From Rotaria macrura (Eukaryota; Rotifera; Eurotatoria; Philodinida; Philodinidae), in contig OENT01000069.1 in the NCBI GenBank assembly GCA_900239685.1, forward strand, positions 1-64,000: a stretch of 64,000 nt of DNA, given 5' to 3'. Below the pieces are notes generated by a model that saw only the letters and a list, made by a program, of their open reading frames with translations, did no database searches and was not told where the DNA came from. Of the stretch, positions 47,705 to 59,887 are shown piece after piece. The translations under genes were made by a program, and so were the position numbers. Numbering within the stretch: the stretch's first letter is position 1; each line of letters starts with the position of its first letter.

Positions 47705-50700
47705 CTCCCTTTTTCTCACATTAACGTGCCGAAGAAGTTCGGTCTTCTGATACAATAGATAAAGTGTCTCCAAACGAAAGTTAATCGCTCTTTGACTCAA
47801 AAGTAGAATCTATAGGAATACGAGAAATCAATCATTTATGTTTGGATCCTCTTCTGGCACACAGTGGCAGATCCCAAACATTTCTTTAAGAAAAGGTGTT
47901 ATTTTTCTTGAGCCTCTATGAATATGTGCTAAAATGTATGAAAAATTAGCGAAACGTTAAAGTAGCTGTGTGCCATCATTCTCAATCAAATTATAAATAA
48001 ATATTCATTCAATATGCCCAAAAGCCAACATCCGACCGCAAAAGGGTTAAGCTCGAAAGATACGGAGATCCATAGGGAAAATAATTTTAAAATGATGACT
48101 GTTTAATTTAGACGGAACGATTCGGATATGGTGGTGAAAGTATGAAAAAAGACATTCTTTCAGTATTCTGAAGAATTTCTTTTAAGAAAGTCGGTGCACG
48201 TCGTATTTAGGTTTAATTTTTGAAACCTGAGGGGAACTGTCATCTGAGACTGTCTAAGAAAACGAAAGCGAGGCATTAAGCTATATATGGAACCGGTGTA
48301 CAGCCAGTAAACCATATTGTTTAAATGAAATAATATGTCCCATAGCGAACCCCACATGTGGCTAACTTTTTTCACATGGGGGAATTAGGAATGCGTAATT
48401 ATAAATAAAAACGCTGAAACCGGTCAGCTTATGAAGAACTTATTGTGATTACCGATGGATTGGCATTACCAAATCTGCTGGCTTCTGTTAGTAGAAAGAC
48501 GTCTGAATAATATAGAAAATTGATCGTCACCCTAGATTTTTCAAAGTGTTTACTGGTATCACTTGTCTCAGGGATAATTTTAGAAGGTGCAGTGCATCTC
48601 TAGTCCTATACTGAGAAGCCTGTTAGCTATTAAAGGAAAACATTAAAAAGGTCTTTTATTTTGAGGTATCATATTTATATAACATAAGACTGTCTGAATG
48701 ATGTTTCCGAAAATCAGCTTCCCAATTTAACTTTTAAATTACTTGTTGCTTAATGAAAACAAGCAGTCTCCATCTTTATCAAATCGATACTTTTGAATCA
48801 ATATTCGCTTTCTCAGAGTCCATTCTCTTCCCTTCCCAAAAAAGATTCTGACTCTTCTATTATGTTAAATTGCATCATGATGCTGGCATCGTGGGGTCTA
48901 CGTTTTTGTTCTAATCAATGTTGGACATTACAATTATTAAAAAAATGTTTTTGGAAAACCAAGCATTTAAAACGGTTTCTTAACGAATTCACACCTATAC
49001 TGACTTCATCTATGAGATATACATATGTATATGAATAAGAGTTATGCGGAATAAATTAATCTATCTCTAATCATTTCGTACTTACTATGGATAATGCACG
49101 GATATATACGTGTATAAGAAATAAATCTATGATAAGTTTGAACGAAATCAATTGGCAGTGTCACAAGAGTATGCACGCTTGTATAAACTCACCGATATAA
49201 ATTTAAGTTTATAACTCCTCTCATCTATTTCAAGTTGACTTGATTTATGTTCAAATACAAGTCAGACTGCGTAGTTCATACAGAAGATTAGTCGAAATCC
49301 CTTAGTATGTTCGGTTATTCATAAGATCATTTTAAATAGTTTAGAAAATATTTTTATTTTTCATTTGCTGCCTATCAAGATGGCTGAGCTACTGTCTTAA
49401 TAGTTTCTTTTTCAGTATCTTAAATGGACCTTAAAGTTTTTCTTGAGGAAGATAATGACCAGTGCTTACTTTACCCGAAGCTATGTTATGCATATAAACA
49501 TGCTCGATACCAGATCCAAATTTATGATTGACATGTGCGCTAGCACGAGTTCGCTGTTTTTTATTTCCTAAATACATGAAGGACACTTGATGCATTTATT
49601 CACGTCGAAAAAGTTGTCCGACAACATGCAATTATTCACTGTACAGAATTCAGTCCCATTTTTACGATTTACATAAGTATGATGGATTTTATGTGGCTCC
49701 GGCACATTTTTACTTTTAGCAGAGTATTTTTTTTCTCTAATTCTTCCATTGAAACTAAGCATCAGCAGTAGAATACCATTTGTTGGCATTGTTTCGACCT
49801 CACTTTGAAAATTTCCAAGTTAGGCTCTTCATATTTTAGCTGCCACTCCAAATAATTGAAAATGAGTGGTTTGGTCAAGTACACTCATCTTATCTTGTTG
49901 ATGCTGCTACAGTTGTTGAAGATTGAAAGTCTTGATTCATGTGTAACTGTTTCGCTGAAAATCGATGTTTGAATGCCGTCATTTTTGAACTATTTGATGA
50001 TCACAAGCATTATGCTGTAGACAAGAAAATTGAAGATTCGGCTCACTAAAGAAATCTACTTTATGTACTTTAATTGAATGTGCTTGATCATTTTTCTTTA
50101 TCAGGGTGATTATATATTCAATTCTGTAATGCCTCATCGCAGAGTAAGAAGAGTCAAATAGCAGCGAAACATGCGTTATCTTTCAACAATGCAAGCAGTC
50201 GTCAACCGTAAAGATGCCCAGGATGTACCCGGTAGGTATTAAATGAAGGACTTATCTTTTACAATGTGCTGCACAGCATTGAAAAATGTTTGACTAATAT
50301 ATTGACCATTATCTAAAAAAAAACTTCTTTGGGGTGTCAGGACGCAACCGAGATTTCACAAAAATCCGGGAGGCTTAATTATCAATTTTTACCTACTGGC
50401 TGAAGTCACGTTACCAGTTTTTCATATTAGAAATCACAGACTTGACTGATCTTTTTAATAGACAAAAGGATATCGTTCCGTTAAGAAGGAATAAAAAACT
50501 AAAAAATATGAAAGCTGAAAGTTCGCCAACGAATGGCACGATACGCTTCCAATCAAACTATTGAAAATAGAGAAGTCAATAAACATGTGGGAAAGCAAAA
50601 AACGAAAGAAAATAAGTAGAAAAAGGCTAAAAGTAGCAATTTCAACATGATATATTATTATGCGTCATGGTAAAAGCGGCTAGCCTAAGTTAAAGCTTTA

Positions 50701-50804
50701 CTTTTCTTTAGCCTTATCTTCGTTATTGTAGACGAAGCGGCCGCCAGATACAATGAAATTGTGAAATTACAAATGTATTATTCGTTGTTGATATGGTTTC
50801 TCTA
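47705..50804. other. gene-free stretch
   Basis: Three kilobases without a supported gene. A short frame at 50171-50231 (MRYLSTMQAVVNRKDAQDVP) ends at a possible GTAGGT donor, but no partner exon was found. Confidence 0.4.
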
Positions 50805-51626
50805 CCCATATGTTTCATTACGATGAAACTGCGGCGCAGTTACGGTGTAACTACGATAAAAAAAATTGCAGTTCCGCATAGTAAAGGTGAAAAATTCTCG
50901 GTTACGCATAAGTGCGTCCCAGTTTTTCACAATTACCGGTGACAGTTGCGTCGCAATCGATATTAGAGATAACATAGATTAAGTTGTCATTTTATTTGTA
51001 TTTTTATTGTGAGTTTAGAAACATTTTGCGTACACGAAATAAAGAACTTGACAATTTCTGAAATTTAAATTTCTTTAACAAATTCAAAAAAAATTTAAAT
51101 TTCAGAAATTGAAGAAAATAAATATCCAGAAAAATTAAAAAATTAACAACGAAAAAAATTTTTCAAAATTCAATATGTATGGAAGAAAAAAAATTAATTG
51201 AGAAAAATTTAAAATGATATAAGAAAAAAGAAAAAAAGTTTCAAACATAGAAAACCTAAAAAAATTTAAATTGAGAAAAGTTTAAAAAAAAATTAATAAT
51301 GCATTCTACTGTTTAAAGTAGAATGACTTATGAACAAAAATGTGACGAGCACTGCTATTTGTACTGATTTTCTGTGGCTAAGTATTGGTGCTCCAGTGTG
51401 GCCAATAATAAATAAGAAAGAATCATTTATAATTGGTCAGTTACTTTTACAAAGGATCGTGCGATGCGATCACTCGGACGTAGTTACGTTGTTCTGCGTT
51501 GCAGTAAGCGTAGTTTCCTATAGAGACCTTCACTACGATGAATGCGGAGTGGTTACGCATACTGGCGACGTAAAATTGGCTCTGTGCGTAACTGCGGCGC
51601 AGTTGCTAAAAAAGAGGCGACATGGG
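50805..51626. mobile_element. CCCATGT element with TTACGCGTAA-rich arms, copy B (inverted)
   Basis: Starts CCCATATGTTTCATTACG at 50805 and ends GAGGCGACATGGG at 51626, flanked by TA on both sides. It is the inverted, diverged counterpart of 40857-41835: the left end here matches the right end of copy A, including the A/T-rich tract (now A-rich) and the central block ATAGCAGTGCTCGTCACA on the complement. The TATAAATAG of copy A reads TACAAATAG here. A 99-codon frame at 51330-51629 is a by-product of the element. Confidence 0.75.
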
Positions 51627-53612
51627 TAATGAGTCGAATTCACAGTCACAAATAAACCCAATAGCACAGATTGACATCAAAATCTGAAACAGCTGTCTAT
51701 TTTCATACATATGGCTGATTTCTGTGCTAGAAGCGCTCAATCCGCACATCTAAACCATTTGATTTCATCAATCAATAGCTACTCTCAAAAAAACAGGAGT
51801 TTTGCGCCACCTTTTAAGATTTTGCGAACGTCCTTTTTCTATAGACTACTGAGAGATAATTCTTTGAACAAATATTTTAAGACTAAATTTAACTCTTTCG
51901 ATACATGTCTCAGTCTAATTGTCGGCATAATCATCAAGATAGTGTGCTCTCTGGAATACACCTACTGTGACTCACTCCAAATGCTATTAACAGTACGAAA
52001 TCTAGGAATGTTTTTTCTTTCTTATTATTGATTCAAAATAGAATGTCATGCACAGTGATGAAAAGTGTTCTCTTCCTTGGACGAAATAAAATATGCTTGG
52101 CGTAGAACATTACATGAGAACAACAATCGACCGTTCTTCCGCAGAGTAGTAAGAAAAGCAACATATTCAATAAATTTATTTGACGACGAAAGTAACTTTA
52201 TACAACGTGCAGCGACAAAAGTAAGTGTCTGAAATAAAAATTTTTAAAGAAATGTTGCTGACAGTGTTGGAGACATTTTGAGCATTGCTTGATAACTCCA
52301 ATCTACAAGATCTGGATTAAGCTTTTAGCAAAAGGAATCAGATTTCTAGGGTTGAGTATAGTGACTGTCATATCTCCAAAATATGCTTTTTAGCATCAAT
52401 TCAATACTGAACAGAAAAGAAAAGAGGTGCATAGGCAAACCTTTTTAATGCACGATGAAGCGAAATAACAGAACCTTCAGAAACTTCGAAGTCTACTAAA
52501 GTTCATGAAAAACCTAACAAAATTCTTCTATTTAAAAGTGTTCTTTTAAAATCTTAGCTAGAGGTATCATATTCAAGAGGTTTCGCTTGAATCTCACATT
52601 TTATCTTAAATCAACTACAACAAGAATTTATGCTTACCAATTAGACAGTCGCGCGGCTGACTTTATTGCTTCGTTTATTCATTCATATTGACACTATACT
52701 CGTCTGTGGTCACTAAAAACAGCTTTACATCATCATAATTCACCAAAAAGCACTTTCTGATTCCATTTTTGTCAATAGTTTTCTGGAAAGTTGATAGCGG
52801 GTTCATGTAAAGACATAGTGTTTTATCTAACAACAATAAGGATTTGAAATAGAAATAAGAGTTTTGTTGTAGAGGCAAAGCGTTAAATGAATGTATAAAG
52901 TGTGAAGGATACAACTAAGTGGTTAAATATGGTAGCAAAGAGTTTTTACATAGTCTTTCACGTTTAAATATGAGAACTAATGGATTGATGAGAGATGTAA
53001 GTGGTTCGATGTAGTTCTAGAGTTTTGTAGATATTTAAAAGAGTTTTTGGTTGATATGAGGATTCGTAATAGATTCAAGAAATTCTTAAAAGATAATTCT
53101 GAAAAGTAATTTATTAAACTAAATTTGGTTATCATCAAGTGAACGATATGGTTGTTTGCATGAAAAGCTCAATAGATTTGTCGTTTCATTGAAACAGATG
53201 TGTTTGCACACAGGAAGAAAACGGTTTTCTACTAAACCCCCAAAAAAGGTTCCGGACATTTCTAAAAGCATCCTCTGACATTCTAAATCTTAAAAAACGA
53301 GTCTTTGAAACTACGAAACCTACAAACGTTCTTACGGTGTATTCAGGATAAGAACCATCTCCTACGAAACCTTTTTCTCCTGTAGGAAACTTTTAAAAAG
53401 TTTTCGTAGGAGATGATTTTTATAATGTAGAGGCTACATTGTAAATTGAATATCTCACCGAAAGAAAGGTTTTAGGAGGTGAAATTTTGGGTATTTTCCT
53501 AAATCATCTTGGGCTACATATGGGCAAAGTTTCATTGAAATCTGAGATCTTCATTGAGCACGGTTGGTCGTGGCTCTCGTGCAATGGCTCCTAGAGATGT
53601 AGGAGTATTGAT
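51627..53612. other. gene-free stretch with one short hairpin
   Basis: No supported gene. An inverted repeat (ATCTCCTACGAAA and TTTCGTAGGAGAT) at about 53359-53413 has a loop of about 30 bp and a nested CTTTT/AAAAG stem. Confidence 0.4.
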
Positions 53613-53785
53613 CAGGGGTTTCAATTTATATTTAATTTCCGTTTAGTTTACCCGTAAATTAAATTACCAATCATTTATATTTATTTTAAATATAAATATT
53701 TTCGTTGCATAATTTATATTTAAAATAAATATAAATTATTGAAAATTTATATTTATTTTAAATTAACAGGAAAATGACACCCCTA
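53613..53785. mobile_element. hAT-type MITE, 173 bp
   Basis: Ends CAGGGGTTTCA and TGACACCCCTA are flanked by perfect 8-bp direct repeats GTATTGAT (53605-53612 and 53786-53793), as hAT elements make. The interior is nearly all A/T with ATTTATATTTATTTTAAAT-type palindromes. A perfect target duplication suggests fairly recent insertion. Confidence 0.85.
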
Positions 53786-54481
53786 GTATTGATGAGCATT
53801 TTTCAACAGTATACGGAATTCACATGTTACTCTTTTTTGATAATTCGTTAATCATGAGCAGTTGCCAAATTTTTAATAAATCATAGCTCAATGTCTCATA
53901 GATAATAGAGATTTTATTACTATATAAAACACCCTACGCTCAGTAACAATGATAACAGTTTTCAAAGGCTGGCCCAATCTTGGATGACTGAATGTGTCAT
54001 TGTAGACATCATTCTCGTTTCTTTTTTTTCAAAAGCATTTCTCATTCTTGTAAGCAGACTTCAACTTGCTTGTTCTGCTATGATGATCCTGAAAATGATG
54101 CCACACTACTCGAATCCATGACATCGCAGGAAGTATCATTTTCTATCTATCACGAATTCACTCAGCAATTTTAGCGACGGCTAGAAAACCATCCAAATGT
54201 TATGCACTGTAAAATCGAGATTGCCTATATGCCTTCCCTCAAAATATATAATATGGATGCCTTTACGTATTCAGTAATGAATTTTCACTATCTTGAAAAT
54301 ACAACATTGATATTTAAGTTTAGATTTTGTTGTGGAAATAAATTTGCATATTCAGTGAACAGAAAATCCAAAATTTTTCTAAAAAGCTGAAATCTATACT
54401 ACGACTAGTCAAGTTTTCAAAATTCTATAGTCCTTTTAAAGTTGATTTGCTAAAAAACAAGAATTTATTTCAAATTTACAG

Positions 54482-55339
54482 TGTGCTGTTGTGCTTGTGA
54501 GATGACAGCGAGTTTAATCTGGAAGATCTTAGTAACTGGATTCTTCTGGGTGTTGAACATACTCATGATCGTGTTCAATATTGTATTATTTGTTGCATAT
54601 ATCAATCGTGGTGTTTATCATATTGAATTTACTTCAACAAACACTGCGAACAGCCCTTATTATCTCATAAGAGATAACTTCGATAAGAGCTCATGCTCGG
54701 ATACTTCAGCATTAACTTATTACCCAGTGCCCGGTTTTAATTCAACCGTTATTGATCGTAACAGTAATAGTGCAGCTCTGATCGTGGTATTCTGGATAAT
54801 GATGGGAGTATCGATTATTGGTAGTGTTTTTCTGGAGATAATTACGCATCATTGGAAAGATGAACACACTTGTTGTTCTTGTGACCACTTTACTGGCTGG
54901 TTGGTTTTAGCATTACCAAANAAAATTGTATTGTAATAGTACGTATGTTGTGCCTAGCTACTATATGGGTCTGTTAAACTGGGCAGATATTTGTCTCTCA
55001 TTTAACGCACCATTTCTTTACGAATTTTTCTTTAATTTGTGGATGGTAACAATTGTTATATCAGTAATATCGATTCCCTTTGGCATTATCGGAACATTGC
55101 TTATCATCTATCTCTATCGAAGAGACTCAAGCAACACAAAAACTTCATCAACAATGAAGGTATTAACTAGCATTATCTTGATAATTGCTATACCATCATG
55201 TGCATATGTAATTGTCATGCACATTCTTTGTATGATCCCGTTAGTACGAGGTGGAATGAGTGCAGCAGGTCGTGGTCTTGTCATATGCGCTCTTATAGGA
55301 AATGCACGTCTCATAAAACTCTTAATATGGCCTGGCTAG
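54482..55339 (+). CDS. multi-pass (about four-helix) membrane protein, unknown
   Basis: A coding region beginning after a TTTACAG acceptor (54475-54481), or at the ATG at 54502 if that exon is the first. It encodes a cysteine-rich start (CCCACE, possibly palmitoylated), helix 1 (ILVTGFFWVLNILMIVFNIV), a loop with glycosylation-type Asn sites, helix 2 (AALIVVFWIMMGVSIIGSVF), a CCSC segment, helix 3 (MVTIVISVISIPFGIIGTLL) and helix 4 (VLTSIILIIAIPSCAYVIVM). The two halves are in different frames only because of an ambiguous base (n) at 54921 within an A-run. Reading the run one base shorter gives a continuous protein of about 285 residues, so this is probably an assembly uncertainty. I do not recognise the family. 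The last residues may change if another intron lies near 55300. Confidence 0.6.
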
Positions 55340-56100
55340 TGACTATCAAGGCGTTGCTCACATTCAGAGAAGTCTATCGAAGACGTTTCCATTGTTATCT
55401 TGAAAAAGACTGATTCCTTGAACAGAAATTTTTACCTCTTCCAAAATGACAATAAATATCGTTTTCTTTTCCGATTCATTTTAAATAAGTTGAAACTATC
55501 ATATTTGTGCATAGTTGATGCAACAGAATATGACTGCAGATGAATGGATGTGAATGTCTTGCAAGAGATAATTCTAAAGCACCTTGCGAAGAATGTTCAT
55601 GTTCAAAGTGTGGAGGGTGTGGGTGTATGAGTTTGTTGACTGTGCGTGTGTGTTGATATACAGATATTTTCATTATTCTCATACCCCACACCAACAATCA
55701 GAGAAATATGAACTGTAACCTGCAGAGGTACTGATTTGCGGTTTATTCCAAATCCAGATTCGACTGGGTCGTTTTGTGAGTTCAAAGTTTAATATCTCCT
55801 CGAATCCGTATCGATGTTTTTCTGAAATTCTATCTGAGGAGGTGGGAGCTTGGCAACCAATAACACAATTGCGAAGTGACTTTTCCTGATTATCCGATCA
55901 AAATTAAAATGCTTGATCTTGTTTTTTCCGCGCTGAGAAAGTGCCTAGCATTTGTGAAAGAATTTTAGTTTTCCAGTCGAGTCTAGAAATTTCATTCGTT
56001 TCAAATTCACAGAAGTCTGAACTCACAGCTCTTAAAAGAAAGAAAGGAAAAAATTCTACCTTTTGGAAGTGTCCACTCCCATGGCAAACAATTAGATACT
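55340..56100. other. gene-free stretch
   Basis: Downstream flank of the membrane protein gene; no feature was recognised. A GT-rich patch near 55610-55660 is not a telomeric repeat. Confidence 0.4.
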
Positions 56101-56372
56101 AAGATTAGTTAAGTTTCTGCATCTGATCTCATATGATCGTGTAAGATCCGACAAAAAATTGTACGAAAATCGTAGTCTCTGAGATCTTGCATCAGATTGC
56201 ACAATCAGTTTCTTGAAAGGTCTTGCAAATTAATCAGATCTTTCAAGAATCTTACGGTGCGATCTTATGCAAGACCTCAGAGACGACGATGTTTTGTTAG
56301 ATTCTTGAAAGATTTCGCCCATATCCCAAGATCTTGTATGTATTTCATACGATCTTGCATCAGGTTTTTCGA
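56101..56372. repeat. AAGATCTT-family fragment
   Basis: Contains many GATCTTGCA and TTGCAAGATC words and an inverted pair (GTCTCTGAGATCTTGCAT, with its complement about 85 bp on). The right end TTTTTCGACCTGGGG resembles the right end of the element at 34245 (TTCGACTAGGG). The left end is not identifiable. It abuts the next element directly, which suggests nesting or a composite. Confidence 0.5.
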
Positions 56373-56716
56373 CCTGGGGAGGTGAATGAATCCAATACCG
56401 AATCCGATCTGATCCGATGAAATCCTATGGGAATATGGGTTGTGGAAAAACTAACGGATCCGACGGGAGAAATGTATTTTCTTATTTGAGTACGAATTAG
56501 CATTGAATCCCGATAGTAGAGGCCTGTTAGATCATACGATGAAATCCAATCGGATTCCGATAGTAGGATTCGATAAAATCCGACAGTAAGAGTCTGAATG
56601 TTGGATCGCAACCAGGAGTCCGATAGGATTTCGCCGGATTAGAGAAACTGCGATAGAAACACGATTAGATTCGACAGGCATCCGATCGGATCCAATTTTC
56701 GCAATGATCCTCCAGG
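56373..56716. repeat. GGATCCGAT-family element, second close copy
   Basis: Closely similar along its length to 40089-40427 (shared blocks GGGTTGTGGAAA, GTACGAATTAGCATTGAATC, AGAGTCTGAATGTTGGATCG). Its ends are changed to CCTGGGGAGG and CCTCCAGG, so the CCC terminus and 2-bp duplication of the other copy are not preserved. Confidence 0.65.
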
Positions 56717-57008
56717 CCTGACAAAATATAGACGAAAATGCGCTTTTTCATTTTATATTTGCTTGTGGTCAGAAACTCAGTCTTTTTGCTGTACGAACCA
56801 GTCTATTTTGAATGACGCTCGCAATCGTTTGAAGCAAACTCTTAATACATATCTAATTTTGAAATATTTTGTCGAAATAGGAACTTGAAGAATTTAGATG
56901 TATTCTCGTCGAAAAAGTATTATTCCTTTCTCAAGATACGTATTTAATGGTTTTAGAAAGTTACTGAGAATGCCAGATATTCTCTGGTCTTTTGCCATAG
57001 ATTTAACC

Positions 57009-57934
57009 CAAAGCTGCCAGTCTGGCCTGCCTACTGCCAGGCGAGCAGGCCAGGCTGAATATAAATATTTTTGGCTGATCTAATCAGGCTAGAAAAGTTT
57101 TGGCTTGGCCTGCAGACCAGACCACGCTTAACTTTTAGCGTGGGTATGATTTAATACGAACGTTCACAGTATTCAATTCTAACAATGGGACGAGTTTACG
57201 GGTCAATGATGACTGGTTTTGATATTTTCTATTGGTCATTAATTCAAAAGAATGTTTTTATATATTTTATATCGTCTTTGCAGCGTGTGTTTGACTATGT
57301 ACTTTTCATTTCTCGGACATTCAGAATGTTTCGATCTCTTTTTGAACTTTTTCCTTTGACAATACGCAACTACTCTTTATTTCAGGTTTTTTTTGCGCCA
57401 AAATTATTTAAATTTTTCCCTACTGATTCAATTTGGTATTAATGGAGTTCGTGCTACTCAGTTACAGCTTCTTGATTCTAAGAACTATACTTTAAACTAT
57501 ATTATAATCGAATATAGAGTTTTGTTTAATGAAAACGATGAAGAATCAGGTTCTGTCCTCTTTTAAAATTCTTGTGTGAATAAAATTCATTGAAACGCAA
57601 TATTAGATGAGAGATTTAAGCAAATTTCGAGGAGTTCTCATTCCTAGGTATTTAAGATTGAAGACATCTTACATTTCAGTAAGTACTACGTATAATCGAT
57701 ACAATCCATATCTATTTATGAGTCTATTTAAGAAAAACTTGAAATATCTCCACATAAATTTCATAATTACAACATGTAATCGATTGGCTAAATAATGGGA
57801 AAAACAACGAATTAATGATAATTTTATAAATTTAGTTCGTCTGGTTTAGGCTGCAGGTCAGGCCAGGCCAGATTATATCAAGTAAACCTGAAGCCAAGGT
57901 CAAGCTAAACAAGGTTGACATGCTGGCAGCTCTG
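57009..57934. mobile_element. hAT-type non-autonomous element, 926 bp, GGCCTG-rich arms
   Basis: Ends CAAAGCTGCCAG and CTGGCAGCTCTG are imperfect inverted repeats, flanked by 8-bp near-duplicates ATTTAACC (57001-57008) and ATGTAACC (57935-57942). The subterminal parts hold clustered TGGCCTGC/GCAGGCCA words. The AT-rich centre has no transposase; the frames inside (57185-57442, 57607-57795) are featureless. Confidence 0.68.
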
Positions 57935-58518
57935 ATGTAACCCAAAGAAAATGCACTTGTTTAACTTACAAAACTTAGCATATCATTAATAGAACTAGTA
58001 CAGATCTTAATTTCGAATCTTCTAGTATACTAGTTTATCTTGATTTGATGGGTCGTAACTATTTCATTGATTTAAATTTGTCTAATTTTCATCACACATC
58101 ATCTGTGTAACTGAAACTCATACAAAGCATTTCAAATCATATTTACAAATGCTTTTTTAACAGAATGAGACTGTTTTTGCTCTGCTCAAAAGTAAGTTGT
58201 AACAGAACACTCTCAGACACATTTGATGCAAAAAATATTCTAAAATGGTTTTTCATGCTATCAGCAGTTTGAAAAGATGGAATTGATCAAAGTAAGCACA
58301 TATTTTACCTATAAGCTAGTTCCATTGATATAGAGCACCGGTTTCGATGAGCAGATAGATACAACTTGTATACAAATAAATCCATTTCCACTCTAAAAAT
58401 ACTCATATCAATGGCATTAGTCATCAACCAAAATGATTGCGATTTCCTGTTTTTCATTTTCGACTTTCAAAAAGTCGAATTTGCACGAAAATGTATCAAA
58501 TTACATTTAAGCGTATTA

Positions 58519-59320
58519 CCCTAGGGGAAGTACTGAGTTCAGGGTACCCATGTACTGCGAAAGCCTCAGCAAGGTGCCCGATACGGTTACTTCGAAAATT
58601 TTCAGTGATTATACTGATCTAGTTACTGCATTGGGTACCCACATCAGTATGTTGACTGAACAGGTACTTGTATGAGTACCTGCAACTGTAACTTTACTTT
58701 GGAAAACTCTGCAGGGTATCCTTGATTTGGCGCGTTCTGTATAGTGACTGTTCATTCACCGTTTTCTTTCGCACACACAGCTCCATATAAACAACTAGAC
58801 AAAACATAAAAAACGAATATATTTTCATACTAATCTTTTCTAGATTATTTCTTGACTATTTATTATAGTCGAAAAATGCCGATCTCGATCATAAATCGAG
58901 AGAGGACTACCTTGATATGGTCTGGTGGAGATCTGATCAACTCAAGCTGGATCAGATCGAGAAATTTGACCCGCTTGAATTTTCAGAATTGAAAAAATTA
59001 AATTAAATAAAAACGAAAAAGAATTATAATTTGCTTTGACAGAAGCAAAAATGAAAAAAGTCGAAGGTTAGGTTCGATCATCAACATACTGCTGCTTTGG
59101 CAGCAGGGTACCTAAACTTACTGCGCAATAGTACCCAGCCGAGTATTTGATCAGTAACTTCAAGTACCCACTTACTAGACGCTATGGAGCAGGGTACCCA
59201 CCCGAGTACCTTATACGTCCCTAAAAGTACTATAAGGTACTTAAGTACCCAAAAGTACCTGTGACATACTAGTACCAGGGTACTTTTTCAGGTACCCTTG
59301 ATTCAGTACATTCATTAGGA
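58519..59320. mobile_element. CCCTAG element with GGTACC-rich arms
   Basis: The left end CCCTAGGGGAAGTACTGAG begins at 58519. The right end, the complement of TCCTAATGAATGTACTGA, finishes at 59320. TA flanks both sides. The arms are dense in GGGTACCC, AAGTACTT and related palindromes. The centre (about 58745-59090) matches the centre of 34245-35093: ATATAAACAAC at 58795, then GATCTCGATC, GAGAGGA, TGGTCT, GGAGATC and a TTTGAC..GCTTGAATT block in the same order. No transposase. Confidence 0.75.
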
Positions 59321-59887
59321 TAAACAACAGGCTTCAAAAGTAGCTATTTTTATAGCCTGAACCATCCTAAAGTTGGCCGAACATTGTCGATGCCGGTCCG
59401 GCCCCATTCAATCTTTATTCAGACCGGCTCTGGTCCATTTACTCAATGGTAATTTTATTTACAGCGATTTTATACCGGCAAGATGGAACGATTACCTCAT
59501 TTATTATCAATATACTTCAGAGAAAATTACAAGTTGTAACACAGAGAGTTTGATTCGCTCAGGCTATTGAAATTATAAAATAAAATCGATATAAGATAAG
59601 GTGCATTGCTTGTTGATACAAGTAAAATAAATAAGGAAGGAAATTTCATAAGATATTTGAACTCAATAACACTCAATAATCATAATATCATGTCGTCGAA
59701 ACATTTGCTTATTGAAATACATTTATTGAAAGTGCATCATATTTTGAAATGCAAATTTTTTCCAGTTTTGATGATCCAATTAGTTAGCACATAACATTAG
59801 ATAATCAGTAAAACGACTCAGAAAATATTACACCTAAAGTTGGACGGTTGATTGTAACGTTTAGGAATTAGAAAATATCAACTCTTT

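Noticed and set aside
51330-51629. 99-codon open frame
   Set aside because: It lies inside the inverted CCCATGT element and runs through its palindromic arm; not a gene.
55610-55660. GT-rich patch resembling bdelloid telomeric repeats
   Set aside because: Not tandem; only one or two GTGTGGG-like words.
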